The position numbers and the translations under genes are program-made. Source: Pseudoscleropodium purum (taxonomy: Eukaryota > Streptophyta > Bryopsida > Hypnales > Brachytheciaceae). From it: a stretch of 64,000 bases of DNA. Under the pieces are notes generated by a model. It was not told the origin of the DNA. It saw only the letters and a list, made by a program, of their open reading frames with translations, and searched no databases. The stretch lies in assembly GCA_963969395.1 (NCBI GenBank), contig OZ017798.1:22870173-22934172 (forward strand). Reading direction: 5' to 3'. Shown here in pieces: positions 33,958 to 44,426 of the stretch (position 1 is its first letter; every line of letters starts with the position of its first letter).

Positions 33958-34351
33958 CTATGGCAACACGCACTATGGTAGGTCTAGTGGATCTGGTTTA
34001 TATTATACTACGCCCACTCAAGTGGGCTCCAAAGGTAGTGGAGGAAGCCATGTAACCCCGCAGTATAGTTGCTCTCTTCACGGAAGCGCCCAATACTATC
34101 CGGGATCAACTAGAAGTGATTCATACGGGCATTATGGAGCCTCTTATTATGGGGCCTCTTATTATGGGGCTTCAAATGAAAGAGGATCAGAGCCTACTAC
34201 TCCGGTTCTTCCTCCCACTTTTAAAGATTCAAGCTATGGACAAGGAGGTGCACCGAGTGGATATCACAGAAACTACGAAGGTAGTCCGTTCATTGAAGTA
34301 CAAAGAAGAGGCAACGGTCAACAATTTGAGTCCGATTCAGATTCCGAATAA
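33958..34351 (+). pseudogene. Gly/Ser/Tyr-rich tail remnant fused downstream of the broken frame
   Basis: Encodes the last 110-130 codons of the tail seen at 22862-23250 (GSHVTPQYSCSLHG, SEPTTPVLPPTF, ending SDSDSE). It contains a small in-frame expansion: the SYYGA unit is repeated. It has no start codon of its own and is out of context, so it is a fragment. Confidence 0.6.
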
Positions 34352-34939
34352 AAAAACATACAAGTATATAGTGAGCATGTATTTGCTTCATTTTCTCATT
34401 TTTACTCTCACGACAAGTATAGAGCACTAGATTGGTAGAAGTAGTACAAAATTTTAAATGAATAGAACAATTTTGAACAACAATTTTGTTCACTTTTTCA
34501 AAAAGTGTTGTGTAATAGTGTACACCAAGTATGTATGTAGGCAAGTATATTGTTGAAGACATCATTGTATTATTTTATAATAGCGTTGATGTATAAGGCT
34601 ATAAGCGACTTTGATAAATAATAAAAATATGAAGAAGAAATGTAACTTTGTAAGAGCCATATTATGTCTATTTTTGAATTTAGCATTCGAGGTTAAATAT
34701 GTACTAGCATGGTGTGTATTTTGAAATTATTGTTGTGTGTTTATTACATTTAGAAACTCGTAAATGGTATAAATGTATTTCTAATTAATTTATGAAAGAT
34801 TGAATTATTTGAATATTTGAAATTTTTTTATTTTTCATTCAACGATTGCTAAAAACTAAAATGATTTCTTATTGGTATGAAGAAATGCCCAAATTAGACA
34901 ATTAATGGTTCTTCTTTAGATTCTATTTTCAAGTATGGA

Positions 34940-35130
34940 AAATAAATCGGATCGGACGGACGCTTGATTTGTCCATCCGTGCCCGTCCGATCGGGCGGAC
35001 GGGGCTCGAGGGTTTCGGGGAGGCGAATGGCTGATGCGTCCGCCACCCTCGGCCCGTCCGATCGGGCGGACGGTTTGGGGTCGTTCCATGGGGCGGACAG
35101 GCCGTCCGCATTGGCACTTTTGCTTTGTCC
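34940..35130. repeat. GC-rich block (block 6)
   Basis: Counterpart of 22080-22285, with CGGACGG and CGATCGGGCGGACGG words. Originally just upstream of the kinase-like frame at 42398; now separated from it by the chromovirus. Confidence 0.7.
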
Positions 35131-35163
35131 CTTGTGAATGCAAGGTGGAGCGGAGAGCTTAGT

Positions 35164-35364
35164 TGTCAGAGTCGGGACATGGGAGACAAGTTTGCATTCA
35201 ACAGGTAGCCAATTCATGTAAGTAGAAGGAATGTGTAGTGGAGGACATGCCCCCCCACAGGCAAGATATAGGCTGCCAAGGGCGGTTAGCTCAACGACTA
35301 ACTGCTAACCGTTTAGCCAGCCCTACGGGCATGGGTTCCATGGTAACGGGTCCGGGTCCTAACA
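35164..35364 (-). repeat. 3' LTR of the chromovirus
   Basis: About 201 bp, with TG...CA ends on either strand. By eye it differs from the other LTR by about 13 substitutions, nearly all transitions, plus one 1-bp indel. Confidence 0.9.
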
Positions 35365-36700
35365 TTACTCCCCCTTCTAGGTCTAGTCGGTGAGTGGGGA
35401 GCATCCGGATGTAACTGGTGAAATTCCCGAACCCTAATAGGTGCATTCTGGAGATGCTTGGCCGGTTCCCATGAGTCCTCCTCCGGGCCATAACCGTCCC
35501 AAGAGACCAGATATTGCAATTGTCAGTGTCGTCCCGAGACTCGAGAGTTGAGTATTCGGCGGACCTCCCACTCCATGTCGCCCGTTGGAGTAACAACTGG
35601 GGGTGGTGGAGGTCGTCGCCGCCTTGAGATGGTATCCAGTCAGTACTATTCCAAGACCACTACGTGGAATACATCATGAATGCGGAGGGTACTTGGCAAC
35701 TTGAGACGGTATACCAAGTCCGATAGCTTGGAGATGATCCGGAATGGCCCCAAGAACTTGGGACCTAATTTCTTTGACGGGGACGTCGTGGCAATGTGTT
35801 TACTATGCAAAAGGATGTGATTACCTACCTTGTACGTCGGTTGCTTTTTTACTTGTCGGTCGTAGTATTTCTTTGCATGTTCTCCAGCGATTTGGATCAT
35901 GGTCTTAATCTCTTTATGCACCTGGTGCAATAACTGCACGCGCTCCTCAGCTGCAGGGACTGTGGAGGTCGATGGTGGGGTAAACGAGAGAGTCGGGTGA
36001 TAATCGTAGGTAGTATAAAATGGTGAGTACTTGGTAGCCGAGTGAAGGGAATTGTTATATGCAAACTCTGCCACCAGAAGCAGGTCCGCCCAGTCATCTT
36101 GGCGTTTGGTCATAAACATACGAAGAATCTGTTCCAGGTGTTGATTCACCTGTTCAGTCTGGCCGTCTAACTAGGGGTGAAATGCTGTCGTTGGGGCCAG
36201 TTGGATGCGTAGGAGTTCGTACAACCGGCGCATAAACTTTGACACGAAAACCGGCCCGCGATCAGAGATCAACTCCATAGGGGTCCCATGAAGTTTCCAG
36301 ACGTGTTGCAAATAGAGAGTTGCTATACCCGCTGAGTCCGTGGCCTCTGTGGTTGGGATGAAGTGTGCTAATTTCGTGTTTTTATCCACCACCACCATGA
36401 TTGTATCAAAACCTACGCTGGGCGGAAGTTTGACGATGAAGTCCGTGGTAACCCGCTTCCAAGGCACGTCCCCCGTAGGAATCGGCTGTAGCAACCCGTA
36501 GCGAGAATGTCGAGTCGGCTTGGAGCGTTGACATATGTCGCAACCGTCCACGTACCGGTGGACGTATTGGGTAAGGGACGGCTAGTAAAAAGCACGGGAG
36601 ACCAGATCAACGATCTTTGCGCGACCTAGATGGCCAGCAGTCGGAGCGGAGTATTTGCCGACAAAGATCCTCGTCGTCTGGGACCATCATCGCATCTTTG
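35313..36700 (-). pseudogene. Integrase and chromodomain of the chromovirus pol
   Basis: Integrase zinc-binding (HHCC) part (GHLGRAK, CDICQRSK), then the catalytic core with TDFIVKLPPS, VDKNTKLAHF, ISDRGPVF and WADLLLVAEFAYN; the DDE acidic residues appear present up to a stop at about 36171. A C-terminal chromodomain (YLVSWDGYGPEEDSWEP) ends the frame near 35313, which defines a chromovirus and would bind modified histone tails at integration. There are in-frame stops near 36586 (Trp position) and 36171 (Gln position), and the frame differs from the upstream reverse-transcriptase frame. Non-functional. Confidence 0.85.
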
Positions 36701-38400
36701 AAGAAAATCACCCCATCACGGAAGGAATAATCTTGCAACTGGCGCCGTATGTGGCTTGGCGCCTCCTCCATGCTTGTCATTAGAAACGTGCGTACCGGTG
36801 CCAATGTTCAGTCTAACAGCGTGGCCTCTTGGAGCCGCTATATGATATGGTCGTCGTTCCAAACTGGCTCCACGGCCTCAAGCATCACCAACCGGAGTAG
36901 GGGTCGTGCGTTTCCGCTACCGTCCTTGGCCGTGTCGAAATGGCGTGAGAGTATATCCGCGCGGCCGTTAAGTACCCTAGGTCGGTGCTCAATGACAAAA
37001 TCATATGCTGAGAGAAGTTCAAACCAGCGTGCCTGGCGACGGTTGAGGTTTTTTGTTGTCAGGAACTGCTCCAAGTTTTTGTGGTTGGAGATGACTCGAA
37101 TCCGATGGGGGGATCCTTCTAGGTACACTCACCAGTCCTGAAATGCAAGAACGATGCTAAGAAGTTCCTTGTCGTAGATGTCGTAGTTCTGTTCTGCAGT
37201 AGACATCTTCGAACTGCGATAGGCACAAGGGTGTAACTGGCCATCGGTGCCATATTGGGAGAATATGCCCCCAGTGGCGGTGGCGGAAGCGTCTGTCTCG
37301 ACAAATGGCTGATCAAATGGCTGATCAAATGGCTGATCAAATGCCACAAATGGCTGATCAAATGCCGTATGAAGTAGGACTGGAGCTTCAGTAAACCGCT
37401 ATTGCAGTTCATTGAAAGCGCCCTCCGCCACTGCCTACCACGTGAACGGCTGATGCTTCCGCGTTAGGTGGATCAGGGGAACCGCAATATGAGAGTAATC
37501 CGCAATAAATCTCCTATAAAAATTGGCAAACCCCATAAACGCCTGGACCTCCCGAAGGTTCTTGGGGGGTGGCCAATCTTTCAGGGCGGAGACCTTGTCA
37601 GGGCACATCTCCAAACCACGACCCGAGACAATCAGACCCAAGAATTCCACTGAGGTGCGGTGGAACTCACATTTTGACAATTTGGCGTAGAGGCCGTACT
37701 GGTGTAGGCGCCGTAATACTTCCCAGACAATTTGCCGATGTTCCTCGATTGTTCTGGAGAAGATAAGGATATCGTCCAGGTAGATTACAACGGAAACGTC
37801 GAGTAAATCCCCAAATATCGTCTGCATATGCGCCTGAAACTGGGCCGGAGCGTTTGTGAGACCGAAAGGCATGATGAGGTACTCGTAGAGGCCATAGCGG
37901 GTCTTGAATGTTGTCTTATAATCATGGCCTGCTGACATCCGCACTCAGTGGTACGTTTGTCGGACGTCGAGTTTAGAGAACACTGTAGCCCCGACCAATC
38001 AGTCTGTGAGCTCTGAGATCAACAGAAGTGGATATCGATTTCGAATTGTGACTCGATTAAGGTTCCGGTAATCGATACATACCCGTAGGGTCCCGTCTTT
38101 TTTCTTCGCAAATACAATCAGGGCTGACACGGGGGATTTCGATCGTCGGATCCAGCCTTTTCCAAGGTGCTCATCTAGGTAACGCCGCAATTCCTCTAAC
38201 TCCGCTGGCGACATTGGGCGCAAGCCCATATTCCGAGGCTCCTGACCTTCCTTGAACTCTATCTTCATGTCGGAGGGACCGTGAAGGGGAAGCTCGTTGG
38301 AAGCCTCCTCACTGAAAGTGCCCTCCAAGTCGACATACTCTGGAGGAATAGCTGTAGTGGCGGTTGGTACGACCTCCGCGAGCTCAAAAACCTCCATCAT
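36701..38400 (-). pseudogene. Reverse transcriptase and RNase H of the chromovirus pol
   Basis: The RT fingers/palm motifs are visible ([34 protein letters not shown], the YLDD active site in VVIYLDDILIF), followed by FLGLIVSGRGL and FANFYRRFI. RNase H follows, with [13 protein letters not shown], and KELLSIV. In-frame TGA codons occur near 37998 and 37947, both explainable by C-to-T change. A 12-bp unit (AAATGGCTGATC) is repeated about four times at 37306-37365 at the RT/RNase H junction, expanding a short peptide. Confidence 0.88.
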
Positions 38401-38607
38401 GTATATTTCCGTCCCCTTGGTGGTTTGTCGGAAAACCGGCTGAGATACTAGAGTATGTTGATTTGTTGTTGGACAGGGCTCGTTGAGGGGGACGGTGCTC
38501 GCTCGTCTAAGAGTCCTATCCTAGGATGAGCACTGAGTCTGACAAAACACCGATGTGAAGCGCACCGCCCCCATGGCCCAACGAATATCTGGGTCATGGC
38601 GTGATAG

Positions 38608-39703
38608 CTACGGGGTACCCAGAATGCAGTCGTACCGACCGGTATTCGTAATATCCGCCATGAGGGTCTCCGTGTGGTCCCCGATCACCAGCTGGAACGT
38701 CGCCTCGTGCGTCACCAAACCGGTATTAATCACCCGCCCATCTATCACACGCACCTCCCGAGGTATTGCTTTGGCTGCAATCGTGGCTCTACTGGAAGTG
38801 GCAAATGTCGGGTGGACAAAAACACCCATCGCTCCAGAGTCCACCATCAAGGTGGCTGGCCGGCCATTGGCAACTCCTGCTAGCGTCAAATGAGCGATAG
38901 GGTCAACAATAGCACAGAGATACAGTGGCTCTTCTTCCGAGGTGCACATGGCCAAGGCCACTTGTTTATATGTCCTAGTCCTTGCCGTTTGTGGTGAGCT
39001 CGGGTACTGTGTGGGGTATGTCAGTCCCGGGCCGAGTCTTTTCCCGGGTCCATGTGCTCAATATTTGTTGTAGCGGAGAACAATAACGGTCGGAAGGATT
39101 GGTCAGGCACCTTGAACGGGGGTGGCCCAGCTGCCCACAGCCCCAACACTTCCCCTGTCGTTGATACTCCAGTCTCTCGGCTGGTGTTTTGGCCATCACT
39201 GTTGACTTACGGGGAACGGGGCCGAGTGCGTCAAGTTCCATAGGTACCGGGCCCGGGGATGAAGTGGGTCCCGGGAACCGTTGACCATGGGGCGTCGGCG
39301 CGAAAGTTGGTCGTCCCGCTTACCGGCGCAGGGCCCATATTCGCTCGTCAATCCGCGAGGCCCGTGCCATCCACCCCTGGAGTGTCGTCGAGGGCTCATC
39401 GCCTGTAGCCACTGAGTAAAGAATGTCATTCTTGAGACCATGGCGGATTCTCGAAATGAGGGCCTCTTCGCACCAATTGACTTGGGATGCAAGTTCACTG
39501 AACGTTGCTATGTAGGCCACCACCCCGGCCGTTTGTCGTAACTCTTGCAATCGATCTTGGGCATTCCCCTTACGGTCAATTTCCCCAAAAACCGACACTA
39601 CGGTGTCTCGGAAAGCATCGTACGAATCCAACAATGGGTGACTGTTGCGTTTTTCCAGAGCTTGGCAGATAGGCATCGCCCAACCTTGTGCTGCCCCTGT
39701 CAT
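38608..39703 (-). pseudogene. gag (capsid, zinc knuckle) and protease of the chromovirus
   Basis: The capsid-like segment (39703-39320) has the typical pattern LTGAAxxWA...F...F...RLxxLRQ...VAxYxxxFxxLA...LIxxxRxGL. The zinc knuckle C-x2-C-x4-H-x4-C is CWGCGQLGHPRSRC at about 39140-39180. An aspartic protease with the DSGA active site lies at about 38830. gag and protease are in different frames, which in an intact element could be a programmed shift, but other breaks are present. Confidence 0.8.
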
Positions 39704-41220
39704 GTATGAAAGAGCACAATTAATCTTCTGCCGCTCCGTCTTGTAGCCCTCTGGGTCAACCTCAAACTGTAAACGGAGCTGTGCAATCCAATGGTATACC
39801 TCTCCCCCCTTTTTCCCCGCGAAGTCCTTGGGGCGTGCTACCCTTCCCGCCCTGGTGGGAAGTGTACCCCTGCGGCCCCGCCTGACTCCGCCTCCGCTGG
39901 CGTTGGTATCGGAGCCAAAAATGGTTGCGTATTCCGCTCGCCTGATTCTTGGTGCCGATATTCCTAGATAATCATAGGGAGAGCTACATACAGCCCGAAT
40001 TGGATTTGTTGTTGGAGACCCGTTTGCATTTGTTGGAGTTGCTACTGAAGATAAAGCGCCCTATCCTCCCCACTAGAGGGCGCACCTGGTGGGGCCGTAA
40101 TTGGGTTGCCGCCGTACTCCATCGGTCCCATATGTGTCCCACTTTCTCTACTACCTCCGTGCTTGGGGCGTAGCTGTGTGTACTTGCCCCTTCACCTGCG
40201 GCCCCCTAGCCTATGGCCGCGCCCAGCCTACTGCTGTGGCTCCTTCACCCGCGGTGCCTGCCGCCGTGGTCCCTTCACCGGGCGGAGCCCATGGCCGTGG
40301 CACTGGCGCCCATGACTGGCCTGCAACCCGCGCCGTGGAAACTCCACCTCCGGCCGATCATCCGCGCCCAGTGGCCGTGGCCCCGTGCCCTACGCCCTAC
40401 CGCCGCACCTGATTGGCCGAGCGGACCGTTCTTGCGCGCCTTGTGCGGTTGGAATGCCACGGCCCTTGCTTCGCGCCGCTCGTTGCTTGCTCTGCGCCTC
40501 TGTCACCAGCGTTGCTAGTTCACCACTTGCCGGACACCTTTTGTTGGACTTCTGTGGCCAACAGTTGCATGGTACCAATGAAATGTTCTAATGGCAAGGA
40601 GTCAATCTCATCGTCGGTGCCGAATCTGTCGCTGAAGTTGAAGTCCACCGCCCGCTCCTCCTCTATCCGCAGGAGTTCAACCTTGAACATTTGTAGTTCC
40701 GCCAATGTGGTACTCCCTTCGATCATCGATTGCACGATTCCACAGTAATAGTTTTCGAACCAGTACTTGGTAAGCATCCCGATTGCCTCACGTACCTGCC
40801 CGCCCAGAAGAGCCCTCCGAAACGCCGCCCGCAGCTTTGTTATTGTGAGTCGCCGCCCCGGCATTGCCTCCCCCACGCGCTGATGACGGGAAGCGTGGCT
40901 TCTAGTAACGCAGCCATTGGTGAATCGTGGAGCCCGTGCGCCCAATCTGTTGAGAGACTACGGACAGCCACCTCTCTCTCCCCGCGGTGCCTCCGCACCT
41001 CCTCTAGGATCATGTCTGCATCAGTGGCATCGCGGCAGTCCTTGACGATCGCCTCGGCGAGCTTGAGGTCCCTGGACTCACCGCGTGAGAGCCAGCCTTC
41101 CCCCTCCGCAATCGTGGCCCTGATCAGTGCCGCCAGGAGGTTCAGCCTCCGATGGTAGTTGCTGAGTCGCCACCCCGGCATGCGCGGCTCACAAGAAGTT
41201 TACAACGCCACCTGGGCTGA
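39704..41220 (-). other. Coding-like GC-rich region between gag and the captured gene fragment
   Basis: Several overlapping minus-strand frames (41181-40840, 40945-40520 and shorter ones to 39704) look like protein but are not in one frame. Two of them begin with similar MPGxRL starts. It may be a broken N-terminal gag, or further captured host sequence. I do not recognise any domain. Confidence 0.35.
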
Positions 41221-41502
41221 TGTGCTTTGAGCACAATAGACCGCTCAATTGATAGTCAGTAGAAAATTTGAACTGTGCTGCAATTGAATAACTGCTTTTG
41301 CTACAGCTGATGAATTAGTCTGCATTAGATATCAAAACACATTCAAAGGAATTAATATGATTCCTGAGCTCCAAGTGGTCTAGTCTGGTTGAGACCGACA
41401 CCAAATACAAATAACTGTAATCCGAAGCAGGAAAGTTGTCAACAGTGAATGACCCATCGCTTGTCTAATCACTAACAGCCATGACGTAACATCGATCTCC
41501 AA

Positions 41503-41850
41503 TCAGAGAATTAATCCATTGAACCGCAATATGTCGGTGCTTGGCATGCACTTCTCCATTAGAAACTCGGCGTTCACCCATGCATGATACTTGTTGAAGA
41601 GCGCAGTGCAGTCCCGGCCAGCCCCTTTCATGAGCATGTCTTTGCCTCGCAGCACAGTCCATGCATCCTCCTCCGTCTTGTGCTGCTTCACCTCAACCAT
41701 GGTTATCATCCTCTTCGGAAACTTCCCTTTCAATCTTGCGAGATCGGGTTCGGTTTGCAAGAGTCGCAGCCAGACCATCTAGCTGTAGCCCTTCTTGAGG
41801 GGCACGCGAGCGCGAGGGGCAGAGGCAGCCGTAGAAGCGGAAGAGGTTTC
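41503..41850 (-). pseudogene. Captured host gene fragment: cytochrome b5-like protein of RLF type
   Basis: Inside the retrotransposon and on its coding strand. The frame matches the plant RLF family (cytochrome-b5-domain protein affecting lateral root formation): RARVPLKKGYS, then a stop (TAG where the family has Gln), [55 protein letters not shown]. Compared with the family, the stretch between GK and DML, which carries the heme-binding HPGG motif, is missing in frame. After EKC the sequence leaves the family and soon ends. The fragment therefore cannot bind heme normally. It was probably picked up from a host transcript during reverse transcription. The upstream sequence to 42049 may be the remaining 5' part. 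Confidence 0.75.
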
Positions 41851-42049
41851 AGAAAAGTTTCGACACGATGAAGTTGTTCAGAACTTCCTGCTTCCGACCA
41901 CCGCCCGAAACACCTTCCATTTGTCCACATTGAACACTGCCGTCCCGAACCCTCCTGATCGCCGATCATTGATCATCCTAATCCCTCGCCATCCTCACTC
42001 AATCTGTATGACTCTACCTATCGAAAGAAACCTCATGGACTGCACATAA

Positions 42050-42251
42050 TGTCAGAGTCAGGACACGAGAGACAGGTTTGCATTCAATAGGTAGCCAATT
42101 CATGTAAGTAGAAGGAATGTGCAGTGGAGGACATGCCTACCTCACAGGCAAGATATAGGCTGCCAAAGGCGGTTAGCTCAACGACTAACTGCTAACCGTT
42201 TAGCCAGCCCTACAAGCATGGATTCCATGGTAACGGGTCCGAGTCCTAACA
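42050..42251 (-). repeat. 5' LTR of the chromovirus
   Basis: About 202 bp, aligned end to end with 35164-35364. It is followed on the plus strand by the TTGGT target duplication and then by the interrupted kinase module. Confidence 0.9.
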
Positions 42252-42397
42252 TTGGTGGTTCATCCTCCATTGGCTCCTTTCCGAGGCAAGGCAAGAGTGG
42301 TTTATTGGGGCCTCCTTGTTGCCAATTTTTTGAACACTTGCGTGTAAATTCAATTTTAAATTAAAAAATTTGATCTATATCAATTTCATTTGTCACG

Positions 42398-43870
42398 ATG
42401 CCGAACAGGATGAAGAAGGTTGCAAAGCTAAAACATGGAGAGGGACCATCGAACTTGGAGGTAGCTCGCCAAAGTCCTTCGGAAGAATGCAAAAAATTCA
42501 TGATCGAGCGCATCGTTCAATTTTATGAATCGGAAACAACATTGTCTTTAGACAATAAGTACATCAGATATCAAGAGGAGTGTGTGTCTAAATTCAAGGT
42601 AAACATGACACAGATGTTGTTGGATGCATTGAATGTGGCGAAGTGGCATGACGAAATGCATAAAATGCACTTCACCAAATGTTTGGAGAAAAAGGTTCAT
42701 GACGCTTTGTGGAATTTCAAAGTCATTTTGGTTAAATATGGCAAGGAATATCGACCCAATGACGCCCATTTTGAAGAAGTGATTCTAAAAGCGGACTTAT
42801 TTAGGGGACGATGTGTTCCATTCGCCAAAAGGCACAATCGAGTTGGTTCGATTGCTTGGTGAAAAAGCAATGATGGAGTTGCTGAAGCGGAAAGGACCAA
42901 ACGGCACCTCATAGCACTTCCAGATACAACACGCGTGATTGCTATTGATGATAGAACGATGAGAGGTGGATATGCAATGATTCGAAAGGTCCGTATTGAA
43001 GGATGTTCAGGAATACTTCCTTATTGGAAGTTTACGGCAAAGAAATCCATTCACCACCAAACTCGACCCGATCTTGCAAAGTTAGAACATCAAAACGAAT
43101 CAATGGCTGTTCGAATTCCACACGCAAATTTGATACGGTTTGCTGCGGTGCACGGAACGACGTGTGAAGATTATGCGTATTGGTGGAACGGTGGAACTCT
43201 TCGACAAATGTTGAATATGGATAAGGATTATCCAAACAACATTCAAATCCGTTTGATGTATACAAATCCAACCGAAGAGGAGGTTGTAAAAGCTCACCGT
43301 TTAAGGCGATATCGGAAGAAGCGCACAAAGTTGACATGGGCGTTTATGCATATAATGTATGCAGTGCATCTTGCTGGACATTTGCACAATGATCTTTCTC
43401 CGGACAACATCTTGTTGCATTTTCCAAAGGATGAATCACGTGTGTACATTGGAGTTTGCGATTGGGGCATGACCACCTTAGCTTCTCAGCCAATGAAGTC
43501 TTTGTACACATTCACATCAACAGATGAGATGAAACAGACTTTGCAGAGGAGATGGTGGGTGGATCCACATATTGCATATTTGCATAAAGCAGGTGCAAAT
43601 GTGGAAGTCATTCCGATGTATTCACGTAAGTCGGAAGAGTATGCCATTTGAAAAATTGCTCGGTGGATGAATGGAAACAACATGTCAGAGGCGTATTTCA
43701 ACTTGCTACTTAAAACACCTAGTGCGACACAATTTGCCTTTCATGACTTTGCAAAAGTGTTTTATGCTTACTTGAAGCGCATTTCTTCGAAGACTGACGA
43801 TGAAAATACTAGTTTGGCCCATGTGATTACGCGATTTTCTAATACATATCGTTGGCCGATAGTCAGATGA
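42398..43870 (+). pseudogene. Protein-kinase-like cargo ORF, plus-strand copy
   Basis: ATG 42398 (MPNRMKK). One frame of about 490 codons contains two stops: TGA at 42860-42862, also present in the minus-strand copy, and TGA at 43649-43651, where the other copy has CGA. Kinase-like features: RGGYAMIRKV turn, FTAKK lysine, YWWNGGTL hinge, HNDLSPDNIL catalytic loop with Asp and Asn retained, CDWG metal-binding motif, RRWWVDP at the APE position, and SEEYAI near subdomain IX. This copy keeps the residues expected for phosphotransfer, but its frame is broken. In 42760-42895 another frame reads more protein-like (LVRLLGEKAMMELLKRKG), implying two old compensating indels shared by both copies. The family of origin is unknown; it may be a captured host kinase. 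Confidence 0.72.
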
Positions 43871-44288
43871 ACATTTCTGCCATTTATATTAGATTGGTAG
43901 TGCAGAAGTAGTAGTTGAATAGGTTATATAGGCATTAAAAATTAGTTTAGAAATATAGAGTTGGAATGAAAAAAATTATATGTGCAATTAGCCAAATGTG
44001 CACAATGTATGGTATTCTATATTAAATTCAATACATTTTGCCCATATTGATTATGTTTGTATTTGTGTTGATCTTGATTTTTTAAATAGTATATATATAT
44101 ATATATTTGAAGTCACAAACTTTTTTAGTTTGCCTTCTGAAAATGAATTGGAATTTTTTCATAGTTTCAAGACTATCATGGACTCATGGTCAAACTTTAT
44201 AATCTTTCAACTTATAAAAGACATTGTTTTAATAACAAATCGCAAACCATTGCACTTCATTTAACATTTAATTGTTTAAAGATTAAGG

Positions 44289-44426
44289 GAGTGACCGCGG
44301 GGCAGTTTGGGTAGGACAGTCGGGGGAAATAGGGCCGTCAAAGCGGACGAGGTGGTCCCAGCGGACGCTGCGTCCGCTGCAGACACAGCGTCCACGTCCG
44401 GACATCCGGACGTCGTGTCAACCCTG
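44289..44426. repeat. GC-rich terminal block (block 7)
   Basis: Inverted match to 19870-20030. Contains AGCGGACGCTGCGTCCGCT and CGTCCGGACATCCGGACG palindromic pieces, ending GTGTCAACCCTG. It marks the end of the plus-strand kinase module. Confidence 0.75.

Larger units (their letters stand above)
35164..42251 (-). mobile_element. Ty3/gypsy chromovirus (LTR retrotransposon), 7.1 kb, decayed
   Basis: Two LTRs of about 201 bp bound the element. The target duplication is TTAGT (35159-35163) and TTGGT (42252-42256); the homologous uninterrupted sequence near 22040-22060 carries the TTGGT form. The polypurine tract AGAAGGGGGAG lies next to the left LTR (about 35368-35378), confirming minus-strand orientation. 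gag, protease, reverse transcriptase, RNase H, integrase and a C-terminal chromodomain occur in order. Stops and frameshifts show it is inactive. The 5' part (about 41250-42049) holds captured host sequence instead of a normal leader, and no obvious primer-binding site was recognised. Confidence 0.92.
33948..44426 (+). repeat. Kinase repeat module, plus-strand copy (right arm), split by a chromovirus
   Basis: Matches the complement of 19870-23250. Homology starts at about 33950 (GGTAGCTATGGCAACACGCA), runs to 35163, is interrupted by the retrotransposon at 35164-42251, and resumes to the terminus GTGTCAACCCTG ending 44426. Without the insertion the arm is about 3.4 kb. The left junction fuses the broken zinc-finger/RING frame directly to the middle of the Gly/Ser/Tyr tail, so this copy is chimeric. 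Confidence 0.75.

Noticed and set aside
40100..40520. Several GC-rich plus-strand frames of 60-100 codons in the chromovirus
   Set aside because: Opposite to the element coding strand, low complexity Pro/Ala/Arg composition, no domains; shadows of gag-region sequence.
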